Below are positions 12,899 to 24,037 of a DNA stretch of 64,000 nt, piece by piece (the first letter of the stretch is position 1; each line of letters begins with the position of its first letter). The notes beneath the pieces were generated by a model. That model worked only from the letters and a program-made list of their open reading frames with translations. It had not been told where the DNA came from and searched no databases. Where the stretch lies: the NCBI RefSeq assembly GCF_003265705.1, contig NW_020313057.1, positions 8,022,948-8,086,947 on the forward strand. Direction: 5' to 3'. The position numbers and the translations under genes were made by a program. The DNA comes from Callorhinus ursinus (Eukaryota; Chordata; Mammalia; Carnivora; Otariidae).

Positions 12899-12961
12899 GA
12901 GTTGGATGGGTGGGCAAAATAAATAAAATACATTACATACATACCTACTAACAATTTTTTA

Positions 12962-13168
12962 TTTTTATTTTTATTTTTTTATAAAGATTTTTATTTATTT
13001 ATTGAGAGAGAGAATGGTAGAGAGAGAGCATGAGATGGAGGAAGGTCAGAGGGAGAAGCAGACTCCCTGCTGAGCAGGGAGCCCGATGCGGGACTCGATC
13101 CAGGGACCCCAGGATCATGACCTGAGCCGAAGGCAGTCGCTTAACCAACTGAGCCACCCAGGCACCCC
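12962..13168 (-). mobile_element. CAN-SINE, full length, with target duplication
   Basis: Long T-rich tail (ATTTTTATTTTTATTTTT), AAAGATTTTTATTTATTTAT, and head ending CTGAGCCACCCAGGCACCCC. Perfect 17-base duplications CTACTAACAATTTTTTA flank it at 12945-12961 and 13169-13185. Confidence 0.97.
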
Positions 13169-13185
13169 CTACTAACAATTTTTTA

Positions 13186-13795
13186 AAAAGCTGGCACATA
13201 TATCTCCATTCAATAATCCCCGATTCCCAGAGATTTCATAGTCCCATTTTGAAAAAAGCTAAAAATTTTGCCCAGGCTATATATCACTGCCCCTTCAGGT
13301 CTCTCTAGAACTAACTTGACCAAAGAATTTCTAGGTTGAATAAGAAGAGAGAGTCCGAACAGAAGTAAAATTCTGAGTATATAGGGTTGTCTAAATCACC
13401 TGCTGCTTTGCAAAGGAGGAATTTCACTTTAAATAGGATGGCTGATGGTCTATTTCCTGACAATTTGGAAAGATTTGCACCCACTGATAGCCCATTATGT
13501 GGTAACTGTGTTTTGTCAGATACTCATTTATTTTAATGCAAGTTTGCTTTATCCTGCCAGTTTGTTGACTGTTCCTTGCTGAATAGGTCTGTAATCTAAA
13601 CTTTAAAGGAGGATTAAGCTTCACGGTATTTACCTAACTAAGCATTGTCATTGTATTATCCTCTTACATATTTGTTACCTGGGGGAAAAAAAAAAAAAAA
13701 GAAAAAAACCAACTCTCTTTCCTATGGGCCTTTCTGTTACTTTTGCATGAAAACCTTTGTGGCTTTTTAACATTTTATTATTCTGCCTTATGATC
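13186..13795. other. No gene recognised; one A run
   Basis: Contains an A-rich run at 13686-13708. The minus frame at 13424-13624 is not recognisable. Confidence 0.45.
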
Positions 13796-13810
13796 TGAAA
13801 CTGTCATTTT

Positions 13811-14007
13811 ATTTTATTTTTTAAAGATTTTATTTATTTGACAGAGAGAGAGACAGCGAGAGAGGGAACACAAGCAGGGGGAGAGGCAGAGGGAGAAGCA
13901 GGCTTCCCGCCGAGCAGGGAGCCCGATGCGGGGCTCGATCCCAGGACCCTGGGATCATGACCTGAGCTGAAGGCAGACGCTTAACGACCGAGCCACCCAG
14001 GTGCCCC
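13811..14007 (-). mobile_element. CAN-SINE, full length, with target duplication
   Basis: Of the GACAGAGAGAGAGACAGCGA subtype that carries GAACACAAGCAGGGGGAG. Flanking 15-base duplications TGAAACTGTCATTTT (13796-13810) and TGAATCTGTCATTTT (14008-14022) differ at one base, so the copy is fairly young. Confidence 0.97.
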
Positions 14008-14252
14008 TGAATCTGTCATTTTTAATAGAACCAAAGGTTAATTTAGATTACAGTGCTTTTAATAATGCTTTTTTTTTTTTTTTGCTGTTGTATGCACACA
14101 TAAATAACAGAAGAAATGCATCTCATCTTCTCTCTTTTACTCTGAAATACCATGGATAGTTAATAGAACAACAATTACAACTCCGCTGGCCACATTTGGA
14201 TCCACATCCTTTTAGAAATCATGTTGGTTTTCAGTATCTCTTTGAAAATAAC

Positions 14253-15195
14253 TGGCCCTTTAAAAAAATTCTTATTGTTGAAGTGTAGTTGATATACAGT
14301 GTTACGTTAGTTTCAGATGCACAACATAGTGACTGGATGATTCTATACGTTACACAGTGCTCACTACCACAGATGTCCTTTCTGTCTGCCGTCATACAAT
14401 GTATTATAACATTATTGAGTATTTTCCCCAAGCGGTACCTTTCATGTCTGTTACTTATTAATTTTATAACTGGAATTTTGTACCTCTTAATCCCCTTCAC
14501 CTATTTTACTCACCCCTCCCCCCCGCCGCCCACCTCTGGCAACCACGTTTGTTCTTCCTATTTCTGAATCTTTCGATTTTGTTTGTTTCTTCATTTGTTT
14601 TGTTTTTTAGGTTCCATATGTAAGTGATATCATATGGTATTTATCTTTGTCTGACTTGTTTCACTTAGCATAATACCCTCCGGGCTTATCCATGTTGTTG
14701 CAAATGACAAAAATCTTATTCTTTCTTATGACTAATATCCCATTGTATATGTATACACCACATTTCCTTTATCCATTCATCTGTGGATGGCCTTTGGGTT
14801 GCTTCCATAATTTGGCTGTTGTAAATAATGTTGCAGTAAACAGAGGGGTGCATATATCTTTCTAAATTAGTGTTTTTGTTTTCTATATCCAGAGGTGGAA
14901 TTACTGGATCATATGGTATTTCTATTTTTAATTTTTTGAGGAAACTCCATACTGTTTTCCAGAGTTGCTGTATTAATTTGCATTCCCACCAACAATGCAC
15001 TAGGTTTCCCTTTTCTCTACATCCTTGCCAATGTTTGTTATTTCTTGTCTTTTGATTCTAGCCATTCTGACTGGTGTGAGGTGGTATCTCATTGTGGTTT
15101 TGATTCGCATTTCCCTGATGATCAGGGATGTTGAACATGTCTGTATGTGTCTGTTGGCCATCTGTATGTCTTCTCTGGAAAAAAATGTCTATGCA
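14253..15195 (-). mobile_element. L1, 5'-truncated, antisense (ORF2 C-terminus and 3' UTR)
   Basis: On the minus strand the sequence runs through the L1 ORF2 C-terminal region into the 3' UTR. The frame at 14716-15000 gives [48 protein letters not shown] and DEWIKEMW, the usual order in this region. Stops interrupt it further on. GAAAATAAC occurs at both edges (14244-14252, 15196-15204) and may be the target duplication. Divergence places it among older L1 families. Confidence 0.9.
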
Positions 15196-15447
15196 GAAAA
15201 TAACCTGCACTTCTGATGGAAAACCTGTTCATCTCTTCTGCATGACTCTTAATCCCTCAAGGTAAATAGAATGTATATCTGTGGTTTGGGAATATTTTAA
15301 TATCAATTGTTTATAAGTCAGAGGAGACAAAAGAGACCAAAAATGTTTGACAGAGAGAAAAAGAGGGAAATCTAATTTTATTTTGAGTAATTGCTTCAAT
15401 AAAATTCATTCACCCCCTCTGAAATCCTAAATGCAGGGTTTTCACTT

Positions 15448-15578
15448 TTTTTTTGAAAGGTTTTTAATTTTTGTTTGTTTGCTTTTAGCAATCTTTGCAC
15501 CCAATGTCGGCCTCAAACTCATGACCCTGAGATCAAGAGTTGCAAGCTCTTCCTACTACTGAGCCAGCCAGGAGCCCC
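15448..15578 (-). mobile_element. Older, shorter CAN-SINE, antisense
   Basis: ATGACCCTGAGATCAAGAGT, GCAAGCTCTTCCTACTACTG and AGCCAGCCAGGAGCCCC correspond to the head of the second SINE type also seen at 18572 and 52978. Much more diverged than the other copies. TTTTCAC-type flanks may be the remnant of a target duplication. Confidence 0.75.
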
Positions 15579-16520
15579 AGTTTTTTTCACATTTTTAAAA
15601 ATCAACTTCTCTTATTACATCATTTCCATATCTTCCTTTAAATTCTTTTCCTAACAGAAACTGTATATCTTCTGTGAAGTATGGGCCTTCAACAACTTCA
15701 CGGGGGGATCATGATCGGTGTTACCTAGTTTATATGATCTCTTCCCATTTCTGGTATTGGTTTAGGAAGAAGCAGGTAACCTAATTCTGGACAATGATAT
15801 ATTTGAGAAAATCTGTTGAGAAATGATTCCTGGCTCTTAAAAAGAAAAAAAGAAAAAAAAAAGAGAGACTCAGAGAAGAAATAGGTCCCTTATATCTCTG
15901 GACTTCACATGTAAGGGCGTGACTTTTAGAATTGTTGCAGCAATTTATACCACATGCTACCGATAGACATACTGAGATAGGTCTGTCACTCCAGAACTCT
16001 CTAAAATCTAAGGGAGAGGCAGAGAGAGAGGAAAAGAGGGAGAAAGAGAAATTGTACAGATGTAAGACAATGCCTATGTAATTTATAAACCGGATATCAG
16101 CAACGAATAAAAAAGAATGTGCTGAGATAAACTTACATTTTTGAAGGGGAGAACAATCTTAGCTCCAAGATAATATTTAGGAAGATGTTCACCTCATATG
16201 TTCTCTTAGGAAAAGAAACGCTACAGCTCGTGACATTCCACACACCTTTTGAACCAAATGAGGTCATAGGAGCTCTTTTCTTGAGAAAAGGTGGTGCTTA
16301 CTGGGTTGTGAGGACAGGTGACCGGGGAACACATGAGTCAGAGAAAACGGTGTACTTGAATTTGAAAAAATGTGAGGACCAGATTATTGACTGGGATTGA
16401 GCTAGAGAACTAGGTAGGGATAAGACTATGGAGAACCTTACAGGATATGCAGATAAATTTATTATAATGAGGTAAAGTATAGGGAAGAGTAGTAGATAAA
16501 AGATATCAATGTTTTACTTA
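15579..16520. other. No gene recognised; A-rich and GA-rich runs
   Basis: AAAAAGAAAAAAAGAAAAAA at about 15840 and GA-rich sequence near 16015-16050. The plus frame at 16185-16400 (71 codons) has no recognisable motif. Confidence 0.45.
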
Positions 16521-16532
16521 AAAATGTGAATC

Positions 16533-16744
16533 CTGGGGTACCTGGGTGGCTCTTGATTTTGGCTCAGGTCACGGTCTCAGGGTCTTGGGATCAAGCCCCA
16601 CGTGGGGCATAGAGCCTGCTTGAGATTCTGTCTCACCCCTCTCCCTCTGCACCTCCCTCCACCACCACTTACGTGTGTGCGCACTAGTGTTCTCTCTCTC
16701 TCTAAAATAATAACAATAATAACAATAATAATTTAAAAATTTTG
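16533..16744 (+). mobile_element. CAN-SINE with (AATAAC)n-type tail
   Basis: Begins TGGGGTACCTGGGTGGCTCT with a short internal deletion in the head, then GGGATCAAGCCCCACGTGGG and a CT-rich part. Its tail is AATAATAACAATAATAACAA instead of plain A. Target duplication AAAATGTGAATC at 16521-16532 and 16745-16756. Confidence 0.93.
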
Positions 16745-16834
16745 AAAATGTGAATCTTTGCAAATTATATATGGAATGCATTATTTAATTCACTGATGAA
16801 ATGACTCATCTATCAAACAATACTACACTAAAAA

Positions 16835-17215
16835 AGACATATTTGGGGATCCAATAATTCCAATTCTAGGAGTCTAGCTTTGAGAAATAATATGAGATAT
16901 GGTAGAATACTATGTACAAGGATATTTATCACAGGATTTTTTATATCAGTACGAACAGGAAATAATCAGAGTATCCAACAAAAGTGGAAAGTTAGCTAAA
17001 TCATGGGCCATTCTTACAACTGAATATTAGGGAGCAGTAACAATTACATTTGCAGAATATTAGATGTCATGAGAAAGTGCTCATAATAAAAATTTTAGAT
17101 GGAGAGAAATATATCAGGCAAATATAAGTACAAGATACAAACAATCAATCCCTATTTGGAAAAAGAAGGTGAGAGAGAAGACATTTATATGTATATGTAT
17201 AATTCTCTCCACTGC
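16835..17215 (+). mobile_element. Old L1M/HAL1-like 3' segment
   Basis: GGGGATCCAATAATTCCAAT, TGTACAAGGATATTTATCAC, GCCATTCTTACAACTGAATA and ATGAGAAAGTGCTCATAATA follow the order of the ORF2 C-terminal/3' region of old mammalian L1 (target-in-first-position, incomplete homology). Heavily decayed. Confidence 0.65.
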
Positions 17216-17388
17216 CCCCTATACACACACACATACACAACTTAAAAAATGGCTACAATTGAATTCAATCTATCAACAATATTTACTTTCAGTTACTGGT
17301 CAAGAGGCAATCTTCTTGGGCATAGGTAGATAAACATGGATTACTTTTACATAATAAAAATAATAATTTATAAATAAAAATATAAAAA

Positions 17389-17504
17389 CCATATTGTATT
17401 TATCTTTCTCTGACTGACATTTTTCCCTTAGCATTATACCCTCTAGATCTATCCATATTGTTGCAAAGGGCAAGATTTCATTTTTTTTTATGCCTAATAT
17501 TCCA

Positions 17505-17544
<40 letters not shown>

Positions 17545-17609
17545 CACTTCTTTATCCAGTCATCTATGGATGGATACTTGGGTTCCTTCTGTATCTCAGC
17601 TATTGTTTT
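17389..17609 (-). mobile_element. L1 3' fragment, antisense, with TG microsatellite
   Basis: CCTCTAGATCTATCCATATT, GTTGCAAAGGGCAAGATTTC and TCTTTATCCAGTCATCTATG are the antisense L1 3' UTR/ORF2 end. Where L1 normally has a short TATATG run there is a pure (TG)18 at 17507-17542, an expansion within the element. Confidence 0.85.
17507..17542. repeat. (TG)n microsatellite
   Basis: About 18 uninterrupted TG units inside an antisense L1 fragment. Confidence 0.98.
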
Positions 17610-17682
17610 TTCTTGATTTTTACCAGGAGTAATGACGCCCCACTGCTAGAGATATTATTATCTCCCTTACACATTGTACATT

Positions 17683-17772
17683 CTCTTCCCTTCCTCCTCC
17701 CCTCCCTCCCCACCCTCTCCCTCCCCTCCCCCTGCCCACCTCCTCCACCTCTCTCTCCCTCTTCCTCTCTCA
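17683..17772. repeat. Polypyrimidine (C/T) tract
   Basis: Roughly 90 bases that are almost entirely C and T on the plus strand (CCTCCCCTCCCTCCCC and similar). The overlapping proline/serine-rich open frames (17490-17822, 17674-17877) are by-products. Confidence 0.9.
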
Positions 17773-18170
17773 ACAGCCCATTCTTATACCTTGGAGACAG
17801 TCTGCAGGATTATCCCAACTAGTTTTACCTTAGCCATCCCCTTCCCCATCAGAACTAGTGATGTGTTGACCTGTTAAGTAACAAAGAACCCCAGGCAGAT
17901 ATGTAGAATCTTTGTCTAGTTTAACTCTGAGTTACTCATTTTCACAAAAATATACATATTGCTTTCCATTTCCTTGAAGGCATTTCTATATGCGATCTAT
18001 ATTAATGGTTGGTGCCATAATATTGCTCATTTCCTGAGAATAAAATATTTTCTCCTTGGTTACATTATACTACTATTTATAAAACCTTTTTTCTTAAAAT
18101 TTACTTTTGAGCTACTTTTAGTTTCTAAATTTTTTAAGAGTTGCCTTTACTTATTTTTTTATTTGTAAAC

Positions 18171-18430
18171 TTATTCTTTTAATTCCAGTATAATTAACTT
18201 ATAGTGTTATAGTAGTTTCAGGTGTACAATACAGTGATTCAACAATTCTATCCATTATGCAGTGCTCATCACACGAAGTGTACTCTTAAATCCCTGCACC
18301 TATTTCACCCACCCCCTACCCCGCCTCCCCTCTGGTTTTGTTGGTATGTTCTCTGTGTTTAACAGTCTTTTTTTGTTTGTTTGTCTCTTTTTTTTTCTTT
18401 ATCCGTTTGTTTTATTTCTTAAATTCCACA
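18171..18430 (-). mobile_element. L1 3' UTR, antisense half of an inverted L1
   Basis: AGTAGTTTCAGGTGTACAAT, CAGTGATTCAACAATTCTAT and CCTATTTCACCCACCCCCTA form the antisense L1 3' UTR. At about 18430 the sequence switches, within AAATTCCACA, to plus-strand L1 ORF2. This is the 3' part of a minus-oriented L1. Confidence 0.9.
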
Positions 18431-19075
18431 AAAAGACAGCCTGCTGAATGGGAGATATTTGCAAATAATATATCCAATAAGAGGTTAATATCCAAAATAT
18501 ATAAAGAACTTAACATACCACACACACACACACACACACAAACACAACCCAATTAAAAAAATGGGCGGAAGGGGCACCTGAGTGGTTCAGTCAGTTAAGC
18601 ATATGACTCTTGATCTCAGCTCAGGTCTTATCTCAGGATCGTGAGTTCAAGCCCCATGTTGGGCTCCAATGCCGGGTGTGGAGCCTACTTAAAAAAATGG
18701 GCAGAAGACATGAACAGACATTTTTCCAAAGAAGACTTACATATGGCCAACAGACAAATGAAAGGATGTTCAACGTCACCCATCATCAAGGAAATGCAAA
18801 TCAAAACCATAATGAGGTATCACCTCCCACCTGTCAGAATGGCTAAAATCAAAAAACACAGGAAACAACAAGCGTTGTTGAGGATGTAGAGAAAAAGGAA
18901 CCCTTGTGCACCATTGGTGGGAATGTAAATTGGTACAGACACTCTAGAAAACAGTATGGAAGTGGCTCAAAAAATGAAAAATAGAATTGCCCTGTGTTCC
19001 AGTAATTTCACTACTGAGTATTTACCCAAAATGAAAACACTAGTTCAAAAGGATATGTGTACCCCTGTGTTTTTT
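18431..19075 (+). mobile_element. L1 ORF2 C-terminal segment, inverted half of the same L1
   Basis: Plus-strand L1 ORF2: AAAAAGACAGCCTGCTGAAT, TGGGCAGAAGACATGAACAG, CAGAATGGCTAAAATC and ATTGGTGGGAATGTAAATTG. The encoded words [20 protein letters not shown] and [14 protein letters not shown] are visible across frames. It abuts an antisense L1 3' UTR, as expected for twin-primed 5' inversion. It is interrupted by a SINE at 18572-18690 and contains (CA)n at 18521-18541. Confidence 0.9.
18572..18690 (+). mobile_element. Short CAN-SINE inserted in L1, with target duplication
   Basis: 119-bp SINE of the type ending GTGTGGAGCCTACTTAAAAA, lacking the CT-rich part and AATAAA tail of the other copies. 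It splits L1 ORF2 sequence. Flanks AAAAAAATGGGCGGAAG (18555-18571) and AAAAAAATGGGCAGAAG (18691-18707) are a 17-base duplication with one mismatch, and the second reads straight on into L1. Confidence 0.97.
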
Positions 19076-19454
19076 GAAGGAAGAAAAGTAAAGCACAGAT
19101 CTCAGGCCATGCATCCTGCTTCTTTCACAAAAACCATAATACACACTCTCATTAACCCCCTGCCTCTATGAATAGTAAGAATGATAGCATAAAGAATAAC
19201 TCTCTAGCTTGAAATCTTCATTTTAGATTTTAGATCCGAGAAAAATGTGGTAAATTTTTCCAAGTCACAAAATTATTTGGTGACAAGAGTCTAAGATCCT
19301 AGGGCTCTTGATGCCCAACACATTTTTCATTCCACAAAACCATCATCACTTGATGCTTAAAGAAAGGTTCCACATCACCGCATGGCAACTGTCACACAAA
19401 AAGTGCCTGATTTTTTTTTTTTTGTATGTTAGCTTTATATAAATAAGTAAATAA
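19076..19454. other. No gene or repeat recognised
   Basis: Short unique-looking stretch with a T run near 19412. Confidence 0.45.
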
Positions 19455-19625
19455 TGGAAAGCCCACTGAACTGGGTCTAAAAATTTCCTGGATTCAAGTT
19501 CTATTTTCATTGGTTATCCGTGTGGCCTTGTGTTTGTTACTTAAACTGGCTGTGTCTCAGTTTCTTATCTGCAAAATAAAGAGAATGTATTAAACGTTCT
19601 TTGATGTATTTGAAGATATTTAACA
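19455..19625 (+). mobile_element. MIR
   Basis: CCTGGATTCAAGTTCTATTT, GTGTGGCCTTGTGTTTGTTA, CTTAAACTGGCTGTGTCTCA and GTTTCTTATCTGCAAAATAA follow the MIR core (tgtgtgaccttgggcaagttacttaac..cctcagtttcctcatctgtaaaat). Confidence 0.85.
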
Positions 19626-20135
19626 GATACCCTGAAGAAGTACATAGCCAGTGAAAACAACATAGTTCTGACAAAGGTGTAATCTTTACTTATATCTTGC
19701 TTATTCAAATGCTCCATCTTCCCTGAAGCCCCAAATAAATAACTTGAGATATTGAAACCAAACAGTAGCTGAAAAATTATTGCATATCCATGAGCATTTA
19801 CAATAAGTGATAAAGTAATTATAAAAGAATTTAGGGAGATTTCAAGAATTGAAATGTAGAACTCTTCAATTGTTTTCTTGGGGAAATGTACACAGAGGAA
19901 AAGGGGAAGTAGGGCACTTTGCCTAAGGAAGGGGTCTTTGGGGACAAGCACTTGTAAGGAATTCTTAGAGAACGGTCAGTGCATGTAATTATTTCTGAGA
20001 GACTTTTATGGAATGATTTGTTTGATAACTAAGGTGTGAATAGAAAAAGGAATAAGGAAGATACTAGGATACTGACTCACTAAAAGGGACTTCTCTGTTA
20101 TAATCTGTAGGGAGACATTATCCTATGCTAAAGAA
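19626..20135. other. No gene recognised
   Basis: The minus frame 19565-19951 (128 codons) covers this stretch and part of the MIR. Its translation is hydrophobic and low in information, and resembles no family I know. Confidence 0.4.
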
Positions 20136-20638
20136 TCAATCAGAGAAAGACATGTATCATATGACCTCACTGATATGAGGAATTCTTAATCTCAGGAAAC
20201 AAACTGAGGGTTGCTGGAGTGGTGGGGGGTGGGAGGGATGGGGTGGCTGGGTGATAGACATTGGGGAGGGTATGTGCTATGGTGAGTGCTGTGAATTGTG
20301 CAAGACTGTTGAATCACAGATCTGTACCTCTGAAACAAATACTACATTATATGTTAAAAAAAAAAGAAGAAGAAGACGATAGCAGGAGGGAAAGAATGAA
20401 GGGGAGGAAATTGGAGGGGGAGACAAACCACAAGAGACGATGGACTCTGAAAAACAAACTGAGGGTTCTGGAGGGGAGGGGGTGGGGGGATGGGTTAGCC
20501 TGGTGATGGGTATTAAGGAGGGCACATTCTGCGTGGAGCACTGGGTGTTATGCACAAACAATGAATCATGGAACACTACATCAAAAAGTAATGATGTAAT
20601 GTATGGTGATTAACATAACAATAAAAAATTTAAAGAGG
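20136..20638 (+). mobile_element. Young L1, 5'-truncated to the 3' end
   Basis: Begins in the last part of ORF2/3' UTR (TCAATCAGAGAAAGACATGT) and runs through two GAGGG-rich blocks, an internal AAAAAAAAAAGAAGAAG run, GATGGGTATTAAGGAGGGCA, GAGCACTGGGTGTTATGCAC and TAATGTATGGTGATTAACAT to AATAAAAAATTT. It is nearly the same sequence as the antisense copies at 20777, 24389, 53962 and 63690, indicating a recently active subfamily. TAAAGA occurs on both sides, too short to be sure of a duplication. Confidence 0.95.
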
Positions 20639-20776
20639 AAAAATTAATAAAACTGCTAAGATAGGCTTCTAAAGGGACCTAATGTGAATATACAGTCAAG
20701 TTAAAATGTATTCGTGACGGATTGTCTTGCTATAAATCACAGTATCTTCCTGATTTTTAAAAAACTTAGCATTTTT

Positions 20777-21369
20777 CTCCTCTCATTTTATTTATTTATT
20801 TTTTAATGTTATGTTAATCACCATACATTATATCATTAGTTTTTGATGTAGTGTTCCATGATTCATTGTTTGTGCATCACACCCAGTGCTCCACGCAGAG
20901 TGTGCCCTCTTTAATACCCATCACCAGGCTAACCCATCCCCCACCCTCCTCCCCTTTAGAACCCCCAGTCCATTTCTCAGAGTCCATCCTCTCTTATGAT
21001 TCATCTCCCCCTCTGAATTACCCCCCTTCATTCTTCCCCTCCTGCTATCTTCTTCTTTTTTTTTTTTCTTAACATATATTGCATTATTTGGTTCAGAAGT
21101 ACAGATCTGCGATTCAACAGTCTTGCACAATTCACAGCGCTCACCATAGCACATACCCTCCCCAATGTCTGTCACCCAGCCACCCCATCCCTCCCACCCC
21201 CCACCACTCCAGCAATCCTCAGTTTGTTTCCTGAGATTAAGAATCCCTCATATCAGTGAGGTCATATGATATATGTCTTTCTCTGATGACTTATTTCACT
21301 CAGCATAACACCCTCCAGTTCCATCTACGTCGTTGCAAATGGCAAGATCTCATTCCTTTTGATGGCTGC
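20777..21369 (-). mobile_element. Young L1, 5'-truncated, antisense, with target duplication
   Basis: Same subfamily as 20136-20638 in opposite orientation, extending further 5' (to the antisense of ATGGAACTGGAGGGTGTTAT). Target duplication AAAAAACTTAGCATTTTT at 20759-20776 and AAAAAACTAAGCATTTTT at 21370-21387 (18 bases, one mismatch). Confidence 0.97.
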
Positions 21370-21465
21370 AAAAAACTAAGCATTTTTTAATCCCCATGTG
21401 AGAATTAGTAATAGGTGACAAGCTCTCAACATACCCATTAAAAATTTTGTACACATATTTCTTTA

Positions 21466-21512
21466 AAAAATAAATAAATAAATAAACAAACAAATAAATA
21501 AATAAATAAAAG
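21466..21512. repeat. (AAAT)n/(AAAC)n repeat
   Basis: AATAAATAAATAAATAAACA type tetranucleotide run. It may be the leftover tail of a retroelement, but no body is attached. Confidence 0.9.
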
Positions 21513-21639
21513 AAAGTTAATTCATTCTCAAAGAACTGTGAAACTGGATTTAAGCCCACTCCTCAAAAATTGGGGAAAATGGTAAACCAGGGATTTCATG
21601 AAACTTCCCAAATTAAGCTTTGTTTGACAGTAGAAACAA

Positions 21640-21775
21640 TGGTGAGGATAATAATATAACCTATTTGATAAGGTTATTGTAAGGATTAAATGAATTAATA
21701 CAGATAAATCCCTTAGTTAGAAAAATGTCCAGCACATAGTACTAAGTAAGTATTAGCTGTCACTATTATTGTTGT
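21640..21775 (+). mobile_element. MIR 3' half
   Basis: GGATAATAATATAACCTATT, GTTATTGTAAGGATTAAATG, AATTAATACAGATAAATCCC and GTCCAGCACATAGTACTAAG closely follow the MIR 3' region. Confidence 0.88.
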
Positions 21776-22464
21776 CTTTGTCATTGCTGTTGTTTGCATT
21801 ATTATTTAGTCTGAAATATATTTGGATTGATCTAACTTTCTGGTAAAATTAATTATAATGTGCTGATAAACAAATGCCTTCTATAATTTTTCAATTATGT
21901 GGTTTCTACTTACTTTTTAAGAGAACAATCCGCTTTGTCCACCAGAAAAATCAACTTATTTAAAGTGAAACATGCAGGAAGCTTCTTGTTTGCTGTAGCA
22001 AAAGCATTATAACTGTATTTTTCTGCTAATCAAGATACAATAAAAGTCAAACTACTAATTTTTTGTGTTTCAGCCTTTTAATGCCTAACTTTATATCTAA
22101 GAGATTACTTGCTCTTCAGAGCATATTTTGTAAGAGAAGAGAGTACTGAAGTCATCTCAAATCCAAGCTTGATACATAAACATCTTTCTACATAACTGAA
22201 TTTTAACTTCTAAGAATCAAATTTCTATTTGCAAGTACCTAAGAAATATGAATCACCTCTCAGTTCACTAAATGACACAAAACTTGAGATCTTAAGATAC
22301 AATATTCAAGCAATAACAAGTCACTTTCACATTTTAGAAAGCAACCACCCTCCTAAACCAAGTAGAGGGAGAAACCCTATCATTTCCCTTCAGTTTTCAG
22401 TATGAAATCCATCCCACATAATGTCTTCTAGGCCCTAAGTAAAATTCTAACTAATTTCCTACAT
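21776..22464. other. No gene or repeat recognised
   Basis: AT-rich unique-looking stretch with no frame above 60 codons on either strand. Confidence 0.45.
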
Positions 22465-22479
22465 GAAATAAAAATTTCT

Positions 22480-22684
22480 GGGGCGCCTGGGTGGCTCATT
22501 CAGTTAAGTGTCTGCCTTCAGTCATGAACCCAGGGTTGTGGGATCGAGCCCCACCTCGGGCATTGGGCTCCCTGCTCAGCAGGGGAGTCTGCTTCTCCCT
22601 CTCCCTCTCCCTCTGCCCTTTCTCCTGTGCTCTCTTTCTCACTCACTCTCTCTCAAATAAATAAATAAAATCTTAAAAAAAAAA
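22480..22684 (+). mobile_element. CAN-SINE, full length
   Basis: GGGGCGCCTGGGTGGCTCAT head, CTCGGGCATTGGGCTCCCTG, expanded CTCCCT repeats, AAATAAATAAATAAAATC and A tail. AAAAATTTC flanks both sides (duplication around 22465-22479 and 22685-22699, imperfect at the A-rich end). Confidence 0.96.
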
Positions 22685-22699
22685 GAAAGAAAAATTTCA

Positions 22700-23444
22700 G
22701 GAAATAATTTGTAGTTTTTAAAATAGTTTTGTTGTTGTTGCTGTTAGACTTTTATTAACTGAAACTGTAGGAAAATCAGTCTTCTCTACCTGGTAAAACA
22801 AAAAACATGTTTCAAAATGTATAAATTCAGAAGTTCTTTGATCTAAAGCTTGCAAACCTTTACTTTGAGTAAACTTTAAAAAGTGGCATTTTAAAATTCT
22901 TAAATATTTATTAGAGAAGAGGGGAAGCCAACTCACAATTATAGAATATATAAATGTGTTAGACTCTGATATAAGTGCTTACTTGTATAATTTATTTGAT
23001 AGATTTTCTGGTTTAAACTTTATTTATGGGCTATAATGCATACAAATTATCATAAAAATAAATGGTGTTTCAAAATCTCTTTATATAGCTCTGGAAAATT
23101 GATGGTTTTACTTTTAAAAATAACTAATGAAGGAAGAACACCTTTCTGATTTCTGTGTTTTGTTTACCTTTCTCTTTCAGTACTACACTCTAAGCCACCA
23201 CTCTACATTGTACTTACCCTAATTCTGTTTTTGCATTACAGAGTTCACTTGTGTCCTGTGTCACTTATATAATCAATGGGATAGTATCACTGACAAAAAC
23301 TTAATTACATGAAAACTGCCCCAGAACTACTTGTTGCAAGTGCTTGAGTAGGTAATTCCATGATGACACTATGTCTATGACTCCATGAAATGGACACCAA
23401 AGATACCTTATTTAGAAGTAGTCACAGGACGTTAGGGGTAAAGG
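22700..23444. other. No gene recognised
   Basis: AT-rich. The minus frame 22718-22936 (72 codons) has no recognisable features. Confidence 0.45.
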
Positions 23445-23600
23445 GGCTTATGGCATCATATCTTAATTCTCTTTAATAGAGGAGACTACACCAGAATGCT
23501 TAAATAATTTTTTTCTAATGAGAATCAGCAACAGAGTTGAGACTGAATGCCAAGTCTGCTAATTTCTGCTTGTGTATACAATGTTCTCTCAATATTCCTG
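23445..23600 (-). mobile_element. Possible MIR, antisense
   Basis: TAATAGAGGAGACTACACCA, AATGCTTAAATAATTTTTTT and GCAACAGAGTTGAGACTGAA parallel antisense MIR (tttacagatgaggaaactg..ttaagtaacttgcccaagg..agctgggattcgaaccca). Diverged. Confidence 0.45.
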
Positions 23601-24034
23601 CATGTATACATAGTGTATACATAATATGTTCACCAGCATTGGTTTTGAGACTTATAATTAACAGTGGTCAAAGGCACTCTACATACAATTTGGGTGTGGG
23701 ACCAAATTAACCACCAGTATTCTGTCTATCCAAGGGCTACAGATTGTATCTCTGTGAAATGACCCAGTGAACTGATTTAGTCCTTAAAGCATTTTGTCCA
23801 AACCAGTCTCTCACCCTATTCCTTAAGGGTGTAGGGCTGCAGTCACTAGTAAACACTTAGCATCCTTTGTAATGCAGCTCCAACAAGCTCAGTCCAGACT
23901 AAAATAGGAGAAAAAAAATCAAATCTACCAATCAGAGAGAAAGTAGCTGCAGTTTTCCCTTTACTTATTTATATTTATGACATACCTTAGGTTTGTATAT
24001 TTAAAAGCCAACCAGTCAATGCCTTTAAATAATT
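23601..24034. other. No gene or repeat recognised
   Basis: Unique-looking sequence; nothing identified. Confidence 0.4.
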
Positions 24035-24037
24035 TTA

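Noticed and set aside
18572..18690. tRNA-like head of the SINEs as possible tRNA genes
   Set aside because: All such heads continue into SINE bodies with target duplications; they are tRNA-derived retroelements, not tRNA genes.
19565..19951. 128-codon minus-strand frame with hydrophobic stretches
   Set aside because: Its 3' part lies on the antisense of a MIR, and the translation resembles nothing known.
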